Assembly (NCBI GenBank): GCA_026125895.1 | Contig: JAHCKG010000033.1 | Span: forward strand, 1-47,405 | Source of the DNA: Pseudolabrys sp. | GTDB lineage: Bacteria > Pseudomonadota > Alphaproteobacteria > Rhizobiales > Xanthobacteraceae | Direction: 5' to 3' | Length of the DNA: 47,405 bases | Part shown: one piece after another, positions 40,607 to 47,405 of the stretch | Layout: every line of letters starts with the position of its first letter | How positions within the stretch are numbered: the stretch's first letter is position 1 | Translations under genes and position numbers: made by a program | Notes under the pieces: generated by a model | Database searches by the model: none | What the model was told of the DNA's origin: nothing | Seen by the model: only the letters and a program-made list of their open reading frames with translations

Positions 40607-41506
40607 ATGGCACCGGTCAATCTGAGCGATCTCGACGCCTTCATGGCCGTCGCCCGAGCGCGCAGCTTCCGCGGCGCGGCGGGCCTGCGCAACGTCTCGG
40701 CATCCTCGCTGAGCGAGGCGCTGAAGCGGCTGGAGGCCGATCTCGGCGTGCGCCTGCTCAACCGCACCACGCGCAGCGTGACGCCGACCGAGGCCGGCGA
40801 GCGCCTGCTGCAACAACTCACACCGGCGCTGTCCGATATCGAAGGCGCGCTGGCGGCGGCGAAGAGCGAGCGCGACCGGCCGGCCGGGACGCTGCGCCTC
40901 AACGTGCCGGTAATCGTCGCCGCCAAGGTGCTGCCGCCGTTGGTCAACACCTTCCTCTCCCAGAATCCCGGCATCACCTTGGAGATTGCGGCGAGCGATC
41001 CCTTCGTCGACGTCTTCGCCGCGGGCTTCGACGCCGGCATTCGCTACGAGGAGAAACTCGAGCGCGACATGATCGCGGTGCCGATCGGCCCGCGCACGCA
41101 GCGCTACGTCGCTGCGGCGGCGCCCGCCTATCTCGCCGCGCGCGGCACGCCGCGCCATCCGCGCGATCTCGTCAACCACGCCTGCATCCGTCACCGCTTT
41201 TCCAGCGGACGCTCGCTCGACTGGGAGTTCGAACGCGGCGGCAAAACCGTCAAGGTCGCGACCACCGGACCCTTGGCAAGCTCCACCGTCGAAATCGAAA
41301 TCGAGGCCGCGATCGCCGGGCTCGGTGTCGTCTACACATTCTCGGAGTTCACGGCGCCGGCTCTGGCGCGCGGCGAGCTCGTCGAAATCCTGCCCGACTG
41401 GTCGATCAGCTTCCCCGGACCCTATCTCTATTTCCCGAGCCGGCGGCACATGCCGGCGCCGCTGCGCGCCTTCGTCGATTTCATTCGCAATGAACGGCCG
41501 GCCTGA
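40607..41506 (+). CDS. LysR-family transcriptional regulator
   Basis: A 299-residue regulator. The N-terminal winged helix-turn-helix (residues 3-62) has LSDLDAFMAVARARSFRGAA and the recognition helix SLSEALKRLEADLGVRLLNR; TRSVTPTEAG follows. The C-terminal inducer-binding domain starts near residue 85. No adjacent divergent target gene exists: the neighbours are ygfZ and tag on the same strand, so the target is unclear. Two palindromes lie just upstream. Confidence 0.94.
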   Translation: MAPVNLSDLDAFMAVARARSFRGAAGLRNVSASSLSEALKRLEADLGVRLLNRTTRSVTPTEAGERLLQQLTPALSDIEGALAAAKSERDRPAGTLRLNVPVIVAAKVLPPLVNTFLSQNPGITLEIAASDPFVDVFAAGFDAGIRYEEKLERDMIAVPIGPRTQRYVAAAAPAYLAARGTPRHPRDLVNHACIRHRFSSGRSLDWEFERGGKTVKVATTGPLASSTVEIEIEAAIAGLGVVYTFSEFTAPALARGELVEILPDWSISFPGPYLYFPSRRHMPAPLRAFVDFIRNERPA

Positions 41507-41542
41507 CGGGACAAGGCGAAAGAGAGGCGTTATATCTTCGCC

Positions 41543-42172
41543 ATGCCCGTTCAAAAGACGATTCTGCATCCCGACGGCTTGAAGCGCTGCCCTTGGCCCG
41601 GAGCCGACCCGTTCTACGTCGCCTATCACGACCATGAATGGGGCGTCCCCGAATGGGACGACCGCGCGCTGTTCGAGAAGCTCATCCTCGACGGCTTCCA
41701 GGCTGGTCTGTCGTGGATCACGATCCTGCGCAAGCGCGAGAATTTCCGCAAAGCCTTCGATGGCTTCGAGCCCGAGAAGATCGCGCGCTATACGCCGAAG
41801 AAAGTCGAGCGCCTGATGCAGGACGCCGGCATCGTGCGCAACCGCGCCAAGATCGAGGGCGCGATCCTGTCGGCGCGCGGCTATCTGAAAATCATGGAGA
41901 GCGGCCCCGGCTTCTCCGCAATGCTGTGGGATCACGTCGGCGGCAAGCCGATCGACACCAGGCTGCGCGGCGGCCAGAAGCCCGCCGCCGAGACGCCGGT
42001 ATCCAAGGCGATGTCGAAACAGCTCATCGGCCATGGCTTCAAGTTCGTCGGCCCGACCATCGTCTATGCCTTCATGCAGGCGGTCGGCATGGTCAACGAC
42101 CACGAAGTGACGTGCTGGTGCCACGCCGAGTGCAACAAGCTGGCCACCAAACACGCCAAGAAGAAGCGATGA
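41543..42172 (+). CDS. tag: DNA-3-methyladenine glycosylase I
   Basis: A 209-residue base-excision repair enzyme that removes 3-methyladenine from DNA. The family signatures are visible: KRCPWPGADPFYVAYHDHEW at the N-terminus (zinc Cys and His), SWITILRKRENFRKAF, and the C-terminal VTCWCHAECNK (zinc His and Cys). The C-terminus is lysine-rich. The stop codon overlaps the next gene's ATG (ATGA), so tag and the HD gene are translated together. Confidence 0.97.
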   Translation: MPVQKTILHPDGLKRCPWPGADPFYVAYHDHEWGVPEWDDRALFEKLILDGFQAGLSWITILRKRENFRKAFDGFEPEKIARYTPKKVERLMQDAGIVRNRAKIEGAILSARGYLKIMESGPGFSAMLWDHVGGKPIDTRLRGGQKPAAETPVSKAMSKQLIGHGFKFVGPTIVYAFMQAVGMVNDHEVTCWCHAECNKLATKHAKKKR

Positions 42173-42822
42173 AGAAGCCTGCCCCCGCAACGAGCGCGGC
42201 GCCGCTGCCGCCCGCCAAATCCGTTCGTGCAAAGTCTGTACGGGCTTGGCAGCGCATGTTGTCCGGCCGCCGGCTCGACCTGCTCGACCCCTCGCCGCTC
42301 GACGTCGAACTCGACGACATCGCCCATGGGCTGGCCCGCGTCGCGCGCTGGAACGGTCAGACCAAGGGCGCGCATATTTTTTCGGTGGCGCAGCATGTGC
42401 TGCTGGTCGAGACTTTGGCTCGCGCCAAATCGCCCAATCTCGACAACCGCATGCGTCTGGCCATCCTGCTGCACGACGCCGCCGAATACGTGATCGGCGA
42501 CATGATCTCGCCCTTCAAGGCCGTGATCGGCGATAGCTACAAGGTCGTGGAAAACCGCCTGCTCGCCGCCATCCATCTGCGCTTCGGCTTGCCGGCCAAA
42601 CTGCCGGAAACCTGGACCAAACTCATCAAGGCCGCCGACCGCAACGCGGCGTATCTCGAATCGACGCGCCTTGCCGGTTTCGAGGAGGCCGAGGCCCGCA
42701 AATTCTTCGGCCAGCCGCCGAAGTTTTCGGCCGCCATCGAGCGCGATTACCTCACCCCCTGGCCGGCGTCCACCGCGGCCAGGCGCTTTGCCGAACGGGT
42801 GGAAAAACTGCTACGGAACTGA
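42169..42822 (+). CDS. HD-domain hydrolase (YfbR-like)
   Basis: A 217-residue protein with an HD-type metal-dependent phosphohydrolase fold. The conserved pair is in ILLHDAAEYVIGD (H and D), with HIFSVAQHVLL supplying an earlier histidine. The family includes dNMP 5'-nucleotidases such as YfbR, and ppGpp hydrolase relatives; a nucleotidase role would suit the overlap with the DNA repair gene tag. The N-terminus is proline- and alanine-rich. Translation is coupled to tag by a four-base overlap. Confidence 0.9.
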   Translation: MKKPAPATSAAPLPPAKSVRAKSVRAWQRMLSGRRLDLLDPSPLDVELDDIAHGLARVARWNGQTKGAHIFSVAQHVLLVETLARAKSPNLDNRMRLAILLHDAAEYVIGDMISPFKAVIGDSYKVVENRLLAAIHLRFGLPAKLPETWTKLIKAADRNAAYLESTRLAGFEEAEARKFFGQPPKFSAAIERDYLTPWPASTAARRFAERVEKLLRN

Positions 42823-42860
42823 GCCTTCTCAAGCCCGCCGGTTCGGCATAGATAGACGTT

Positions 42861-43367
42861 ATGATCCATGTCTGCTCGTTGGCACGTCTTTATAAAACGG
42901 TCGAAGAGACCAAGGCGCTGCACATCGTCACGCTGCTGCGCCTGACCGACCGCGTGACGCGGCCGGCGCATATTACGGCCGATAATCACCTCATTCTCGC
43001 GGTTGATGACATTGTCGATGCCGAAGACGGTTTTACCGTGCCGGCGCAGGAGCACGTCCTGCGCCTGATCGATTTCGCGCAAGCCTGGGACCGTTCGACG
43101 CCGATGGTGGTGCATTGCTTCGCCGGCATCAGCCGCTCGACCGCGGCGGCCTTCACCGCCGCCTGCGCGCTGAGCCCGCAGCGAGATGAAGCCTACATTG
43201 CACGCGCCATCCGCGCCGCCTCTCCGACCGCCGCGCCCAACAAACGCATCGTCGCCATCGCGGATGACATCCTCAAACGCGATGGCCGCATGATCCGCGC
43301 CGTCGAGGCGCTCGGCCGTGGCCAGGAAGCCATGGAAGGCCATCCGTTCCGTCTGGAGCTGACATGA
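42861..43367 (+). CDS. Protein tyrosine phosphatase-like protein
   Basis: A 168-residue phosphatase of the dual-specificity/tyrosine group. The active-site loop HCFAGISRS has the CX5R motif (C86, R92). The upstream aspartate that would act as general acid is probably in AVDDIVDAE, as in rhizobial members. It is 38 bases after the HD gene, and may be in the same operon. Its substrate is unknown. The C-terminal third is poorly conserved. Confidence 0.88.
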   Translation: MIHVCSLARLYKTVEETKALHIVTLLRLTDRVTRPAHITADNHLILAVDDIVDAEDGFTVPAQEHVLRLIDFAQAWDRSTPMVVHCFAGISRSTAAAFTAACALSPQRDEAYIARAIRAASPTAAPNKRIVAIADDILKRDGRMIRAVEALGRGQEAMEGHPFRLELT

Positions 43368-43410
43368 ACGAAGGCAGCGTGTGGTCAAGCTTGCACGCGG
43401 GGGGCAGAAC

Positions 43411-43887
43411 ATGACGACACTGCACTACGGACTGGTCGATCCCGAAGTTCTCCGTTCCCATGACGGGCTGAGCTTTCTCAAGGGCATCATTGCGGGCGAC
43501 ATCCCGCAGCCGCCGATCTCGGAAGTGCTCGGCTTTCATCTGGCCGAGGCGGAGCCGAACCGCGTTGTGTTCGAAGGCCTGCCGGAGTTGCGGCACTACA
43601 ATCCAATCGGCACCGTTCACGGCGGCTTCGCCGCGACCCTGCTCGACTCGGCGCTCGCCTGCGCGATCTATACGACCATGCAGAAGGGCGATAGCTGGAC
43701 GACGCTCGAACTGAAGCTGAATTACGTGCGGCCGCTGACCAAGGATACCGGCCCGGTGCGCGCCGAAGGCCGTGTCATCCATCGCGGCCGCAGCGTGGCG
43801 ACGTCGGAAGGCGATCTAAAGGATCTGAGCGGCAAGCTCTACGCCCACGCCACGACGACCTGCATGGTGTTTCCGGCGAAGGCGTAA
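43411..43887 (+). CDS. PaaI-family hot-dog thioesterase
   Basis: A 158-residue acyl-CoA thioesterase of the PaaI group. The hot-dog helix motif is present as GTVHGGFAATLLDSA with the catalytic acid position, and later LKLNYVRPL and GRVIHRGRSVATSEGDL. ATG 43411 has a G-rich Shine-Dalgarno (GGGGGG) 6-8 bases upstream; a GTG at 43381 adds 10 unlike residues. It starts 43 bases after the phosphatase gene. Convergent with the next gene. Confidence 0.93.
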   Translation: MTTLHYGLVDPEVLRSHDGLSFLKGIIAGDIPQPPISEVLGFHLAEAEPNRVVFEGLPELRHYNPIGTVHGGFAATLLDSALACAIYTTMQKGDSWTTLELKLNYVRPLTKDTGPVRAEGRVIHRGRSVATSEGDLKDLSGKLYAHATTTCMVFPAKA

Positions 43888-43890
43888 GCG

Positions 43891-44349
43891 TCAGTTGTTT
43901 CCAGCCGCGAAGGACGAGCGCAGTTTCAGCGGCCCGTTATCCTCCGACACGCTGGCCGACCGCGTCGGCCGCCGCGTGAATTCGCAGTAGGCAAAGCCAA
44001 GACCCGAGATCGCGCCGCGGAAGGTGTATTCGTCGACCTTGGTGACGCGGAAGCACGGCTCGATTGGCAGGCCCTTGAGCGTCGCGCAGACCGAACCGTC
44101 CTTCACGTGCAACGTGTTGGCCGGCAGCGCTGCGTAGCGCACCTTGCCGGCGCCCTGGAATTGAATCGAACCGACCACGGAGCCGTCATGCAACACGCGG
44201 CCGCGGCCGCGGGTGCCTTCAAAGCAGCTATAATTGAAGGTCTTGCCAACAACGAAGTGCCGGGCCTGCTCCGCCGTCAGTTCTTCGGCCGAAGCCATCG
44301 ACGGCAGCGCGGCCAACAGGCCGATCACGCAAGCACCCACACGCAACAT
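43891..44349 (-). CDS. Exported conserved hypothetical protein
   Basis: A 152-residue protein with a signal peptide (VGACVIGLLAALPSMASA, then EEL) and four cysteines likely to form disulfides in the periplasm (YSCFEG, VCATL, EPCFRV, YCEFT). It has a repeated beta-strand feel, such as GRVLHDGSVVGSIQFQG. I do not recognise a known family. ATG 44349 with GGAG 7 bases upstream is preferred over the GTG just before it. Function unknown. Confidence 0.75.
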   Translation of the reverse strand: MLRVGACVIGLLAALPSMASAEELTAEQARHFVVGKTFNYSCFEGTRGRGRVLHDGSVVGSIQFQGAGKVRYAALPANTLHVKDGSVCATLKGLPIEPCFRVTKVDEYTFRGAISGLGFAYCEFTRRPTRSASVSEDNGPLKLRSSFAAGNN

Positions 44350-44382
44350 CACGGAACTCCGACTGACGCCACAACAGAAGAT

Positions 44383-44402
44383 TAGCGGGCTTCCGCCCGC
44401 TA
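44383..44402 (-). terminator. Hairpin between the exported protein gene and acuI
   Basis: TAGCGGGC-ttcc-GCCCGCTA is a perfect 8-base stem 54 bases after the acuI stop on the minus strand. The following minus-strand sequence (ATCTTCTG) is moderately T-rich. A likely but weak terminator of acuI. Confidence 0.55.
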
Positions 44403-44455
44403 GAAAACATGTTGCGGATTATGCCTAACGATCGTTGGCAAATCCTGAATGGAGT

Positions 44456-45442
44456 TTACCCGATCTTGACCACGACGCGACCCCGGATCTGCCCGGCAAC
44501 GATGTCGGCCGCAGCCTGGGGCAGATCGGAAAGGCCGATTTCCCGGGTCATGGCGGCCAATTTTTGGCGGTCGAGGTCGTTTTCCAGCCTTTTCCAAGCT
44601 TCCTGCCGCTTCGGCAGCGGGCACATCACCGAGTCGATGCCCAAAAGACACACCCCGCGCAAAATGAAAGGCGCAACCGATCCCGGCAGATCCATGCCAC
44701 TGGCGAGGCCGCAGGCGGCGACCGCCCCGCCATAGCGGATCATCGACAGCAGGTTGGCGAGCGTGGTCGAGCCGACGGAATCGACGCCACCGGCCCAGCG
44801 TTCCTTGGCCAGCGGTTTCACCGGGCCGGTGAGCGCGGCGCGCTCGACGATTTCGGAGGCCCCCAGCCCTTTCAGGTAGTCGGCCTCCGCAGGGCGCCCG
44901 GTTACCGCGCTCACCGAGAACCCAAGCTTGGAGAGGATCGATACCGCGACCGAGCCGACGCCGCCGGCGGCACCGGTGACAGCGATCGGGCCGCTTGCCG
45001 GCGTCAGGCCGTGCTTCTCCAGAGCCATGACGCACAGCATTGCCGTGAAGCCGGCAGTACCGATGGCCATCGCCTCGCGTGTGCTCATGGTCGCCGGCAG
45101 GCGCACGAGCCAGTCGCCCTTGACCCGCGACTTCTCGGCGAAGGCGCCGAGATGGGTTTCGCCGGTGCCCCAGCCGTTGAGGATGACCTTGTCGCCCGCC
45201 TTCCAGTCCGGATGATTCGAGCTCTCGACGGTGCCGGCGAAATCGATACCGGCGATCATCGGGAAACGGCGCACCACGGGCGCCTTGCCGGTGAGCGCCA
45301 GGCCGTCCTTGTAATTGACGGTGGAGTATTCGACCCGGACGGTGACATCCCCGTCCATCAGGTTGGCTTCGTCGAAATCGGCCAGCGCCGCCTTGGTGCC
45401 GCTGTCGGCCTTCTCGATGACCATAGCCTTGAATGTCGACAC
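44456..45442 (-). CDS. acuI: Acrylyl-CoA reductase AcuI / YhdH-type MDR oxidoreductase
   Basis: A 328-residue zinc-free medium-chain dehydrogenase/reductase that reduces acryloyl-CoA with NADPH in the AcuI/YhdH family. Recognised from the N-terminus, VNYKDGLALTGKAPVVRRFP, AGIDFAGTV, and the nucleotide motif GAAGGVGSVAVSILSKLG. The C-terminal RGRVVVKIG is typical. The enzyme detoxifies acrylyl-CoA from acrylate, 3-hydroxypropionate or propionate metabolism. It is 72 bases after an MFS gene on the same strand, and may share its transcript. Confidence 0.93.
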   Translation of the reverse strand: MSTFKAMVIEKADSGTKAALADFDEANLMDGDVTVRVEYSTVNYKDGLALTGKAPVVRRFPMIAGIDFAGTVESSNHPDWKAGDKVILNGWGTGETHLGAFAEKSRVKGDWLVRLPATMSTREAMAIGTAGFTAMLCVMALEKHGLTPASGPIAVTGAAGGVGSVAVSILSKLGFSVSAVTGRPAEADYLKGLGASEIVERAALTGPVKPLAKERWAGGVDSVGSTTLANLLSMIRYGGAVAACGLASGMDLPGSVAPFILRGVCLLGIDSVMCPLPKRQEAWKRLENDLDRQKLAAMTREIGLSDLPQAAADIVAGQIRGRVVVKIG

Positions 45443-45486
45443 GTCTGCGCCTCGCTCAGTTTTCGTGAACCTGGGCGCAGGTTGTC

Positions 45487-45507
45487 GCGCGCGGCGGCGC
45501 CGCGCGC
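45487..45507 (-). terminator. GC hairpin between the MFS gene and acuI
   Basis: GCGCGCGGC-ggc-GCCGCGCGC is a perfect 9-base inverted repeat just after the MFS stop codon. No T-tract follows, so termination is uncertain. Confidence 0.35.
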
Positions 45508-45514
45508 AACTGTT

Positions 45515-46759
45515 TTAGGCCGCCGCCGGAACCAGCGGCCGCGCCACCGGTTTCTCGACGATCGGCAGGTTGATGATCGCGGACAGGACGCCCAAGGCGA
45601 CCCCGAGCCACCATACCGGATTGTAAGTGCCAAAGTGGTCGTAAGCGAGACCGCCAAGCAGCACGCCGAGGAAGCCGCCGACCTGGTGGCTGAAGAAGGC
45701 GATGCCGAACAGCATGGCGAGCCAGCGCGTGCCGAACATCACCGCGACCAGTGACGACGTCGGCGGCACCGTCGACAGCCACAACAGACCCGTCACCGCG
45801 CCGAAGATCAGCGTTGTCGTTGTCGTCACCGGCAGCAACACGAAGGCGGCGATCGAGGCAGCGCGGCCGAAATAGATGATCGACAGGATGTAGCGCTTCG
45901 GCATGCGCGAGCCGAGATAGCCCGATGTGATCGAGCCGACGATGTTGAACAGACCGATCGCCGCCACTGTCCAGCCGCCGACCTCCGCCGACAGGCCGCG
46001 ATCGAGCAAATAGGCCGGCAAGTGGACGGTCGTGAAGGCGAGCTGGAAGCCGCAAGTGAAGAAGCCGAGCACCAGCAGCACATAGCTGCGATGGCCGAAC
46101 GCCTCCGTCAGGGCCTGCTTGTAGGACTGCGCCGGAGCAGCCGCCGCGGCAGTTGCCGCCTTGGGCGGCGCCGCCAGCACGATCGACAGCGGCAGGATGA
46201 TCAGCATCAGCACCGAGAAGACGATCAGCGCCCCGTACCAGCCGACCGAGCCGATCAGTGCGACCGCCAGCGGCGAGAACAGGAACTGACCGAACGAGCC
46301 GGCTGCGGTGCCGAGGCCGAAAGCCGTCGAGCGCCATTCATCCGGCAGCAGCTTGCCGAAGGCACCGACCACGATGGTGAAAGAGCAGCCCGACAGGCCG
46401 AAACCGATCAGCACGCCGGCGGACAAGGTGAGTGTCGTCGGCGTGGTCGAATAGGCCATCAGGAACAGACCCGCCGCGTAGAGCAGCGTGCCGCCCGCCA
46501 GCACCCGGGTCGGGCCGTAGCGGTCGGCGATGGCGCCGGCAAAAGGCTGACCGACGCCCCACAGCAGGTTCTGCACCGCCAGGGCAAAGGCGAACACGTC
46601 GCGGCCCCAGTTATGGAGCTGCGACATCGGGGTAAGGAAGAAGCCGAGCGCGGAGCGCGGTCCGAAACCGAGCAGCGCGATGATGCAGCCGCAGACGATG
46701 ATCACGGCTGGCGTGCGCCACCCCATCGAGGACGAAGGTGCTGCGGTTTGGGCGGACAT
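45515..46759 (-). CDS. MFS transporter (OFA/monocarboxylate type)
   Basis: A 414-residue inner-membrane permease with twelve predicted helices. It has the MFS loop motif in GAIADRYGPTRVLAGG, GFGLSGCSFTIVVGAFGK, and the second-half pattern VGSITSGYLGSRMPKRYI, FFSHQVGGFLGVLLGG. The overall form resembles monocarboxylate or oxalate:formate antiporter-type proteins common in alphaproteobacteria. The start is ATG 46759. acuI follows it on the same strand; the pair may handle a short-chain carboxylate, but this is inferred only from position. Confidence 0.88.
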   Translation of the reverse strand: MSAQTAAPSSSMGWRTPAVIIVCGCIIALLGFGPRSALGFFLTPMSQLHNWGRDVFAFALAVQNLLWGVGQPFAGAIADRYGPTRVLAGGTLLYAAGLFLMAYSTTPTTLTLSAGVLIGFGLSGCSFTIVVGAFGKLLPDEWRSTAFGLGTAAGSFGQFLFSPLAVALIGSVGWYGALIVFSVLMLIILPLSIVLAAPPKAATAAAAAPAQSYKQALTEAFGHRSYVLLVLGFFTCGFQLAFTTVHLPAYLLDRGLSAEVGGWTVAAIGLFNIVGSITSGYLGSRMPKRYILSIIYFGRAASIAAFVLLPVTTTTTLIFGAVTGLLWLSTVPPTSSLVAVMFGTRWLAMLFGIAFFSHQVGGFLGVLLGGLAYDHFGTYNPVWWLGVALGVLSAIINLPIVEKPVARPLVPAAA

Positions 46760-46934
46760 CGGCGGGCTCCGGCGAATCTGTGTGGCCGCGTCAAACTAGC
46801 GCGGAGGCGCAACATAGTAACGCACACCCGGCGGACCCAAACGAATATTCGTGATCAAAGCCATATGCAGGATGCATGGCTGCTGCGGAAATGATTGAGG
46901 AAAATCGGTTCGGACCGCCGCGCGGGCTGACGGT

Positions 46935-47405
46935 CTAGCGGCCGGCCGAACCAAAGACCTCGTTGAGGCGGCGGGTTTCAAGCCGGGTGAACTTGGCGTC
47001 GCCCCACTTCGGCTCTTCGGCGCCGTCGCCCCAGTTGCGCGGCCGGTAGAAGATGAGGCCGCCGAGCTTGTCCATCTTCTTCATTTCGCGCACCCAGTTC
47101 GGATGTGCCCAGTCGTCGTGATAGTGCGTCGACTTGGCCACCTCGGGCATCCACAATTTGCCGTCGAGCGAATCGCGGGCGATGCTCATGGCGCGGTCGT
47201 AGGCTTCGGGCTCCTTGATCGCTTCGGACTTGCCGTCGCAGGCGAAGGTGAACTGGCAGGCCAGATGCCGGTGCTTGTTCTGATAGACGACGCCACAGAC
47301 GTCGTTCGGATAGTACGGCGAGAAGACGCGGTTGAGGACGACCTGCGCCACCGCGATCTGCGCCGTCACGGGTTCGTCGCGCGCTTCGAAATAGATCGCG
47401 TGGGC
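46935..47405 (-). CDS. Cell wall hydrolase, SleB family (5' partial)
   Basis: The frame is open to the window edge, so the N-terminus is missing. The visible 156 residues start AHAIYFEARDEP, matching the hydrolase_2 (SleB) domain, with conserved AQVVLNRV, CGVVYQNKHRHLACQFTFAC and the CxxxYxN-like region, and the later THYHDDWAHPNWVREM. The catalytic glutamate is in YFEAR. It would cut peptidoglycan and is likely exported through the missing part. An earlier GTG at 47369 is internal. Confidence 0.92.
   Translation of the reverse strand, partial: AHAIYFEARDEPVTAQIAVAQVVLNRVFSPYYPNDVCGVVYQNKHRHLACQFTFACDGKSEAIKEPEAYDRAMSIARDSLDGKLWMPEVAKSTHYHDDWAHPNWVREMKKMDKLGGLIFYRPRNWGDGAEEPKWGDAKFTRLETRRLNEVFGSAGR

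Noticed and set aside
40241-42232. A 663-residue antisense open frame
   Set aside because: It covers ygfZ, LysR and tag on the opposite strand. The codon pattern is that of a GC-rich shadow frame and no domain is seen.
9214-45442. A DMSP or acrylate pathway from the DmdB-like ligase and acuI
   Set aside because: They are about 34 kb apart and no dmdA, dmdC, dmdD or ddd lyase gene is in the window. Both families have general roles, so no pathway is claimed.
1-47405. CRISPR array, prophage or insertion sequence
   Set aside because: I saw no regularly spaced repeats, no transposase, integrase or phage gene, and no target-site duplication. Repeats here are single palindromic elements.

Overview
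This is a high-GC, gene-dense chromosomal window from an alphaproteobacterium, most likely Hyphomicrobiales (Rhizobiales), near Bradyrhizobium, Rhodopseudomonas or Pseudolabrys. The evidence is the set of order-typical families (TIGR02301, extensin-like, DUF2778/YkuD, RT0821/Lpp0805 lipoprotein, DUF1499), rhizobial palindromic intergenic repeats, and two perfect CtrA-type boxes (TTAA-N7-TTAAC). I saw no phage, IS element, CRISPR array or rRNA. There is one tRNA gene, tRNA-Pro(CGG).

Layout. 1-7 kb: the 3' part of an anti-sigma factor, a DnaJ-family protein, a lipoprotein divergent from pdxH, an SDR, corA, and a lipoprotein L,D-transpeptidase. 7-14 kb: a Tat-type metallophosphoesterase, an extensin-like protein, an acyl-CoA ligase, DUF1810, a second YkuD-fold protein, and a PAS sensory gene whose 5' end is cut by an in-frame stop codon. 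14-19.5 kb: YjbR, an MFS permease, a zinc-ribbon protein, an FKBP isomerase, a CtrA-box gene with two EF-hand-like repeats, and a zinc metallopeptidase. 19.6-23.4 kb: a strong homologue of the DSF synthase RpfF, divergent from a membrane PAS-GGDEF-EAL protein. 24-32.6 kb: a catabolic locus with a TAXI-TRAP transporter and an IlvD/Edd dehydratase on the minus strand, and RraA-like protein, GntR regulator and DMT permease on the plus strand. 32.6-47.4 kb: mostly housekeeping and repair genes (Sua5, D-2-hydroxyacid dehydrogenase, SRAP, Nudix, YgfZ, LysR, Tag, HD hydrolase, tyrosine phosphatase, thioesterase, AcuI, MFS), ending in a SleB-type cell wall hydrolase cut by the window edge.

The most interesting feature is the rpfF / GGDEF-EAL pair. 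RpfF of Xanthomonas and Burkholderia makes cis-2-unsaturated fatty acid signals, and in Burkholderia and Cronobacter rpfF sits beside rpfR, a soluble PAS-GGDEF-EAL receptor. Here the partner instead has an N-terminal membrane domain, which suggests a variant fatty-acid-to-c-di-GMP circuit. Second-tier observations are the CtrA-box genes, the interrupted PAS gene, small proteins likely to be missed by gene callers, and LysR operator palindromes. Family calls rest on recognition of motifs by eye; no database search was run.
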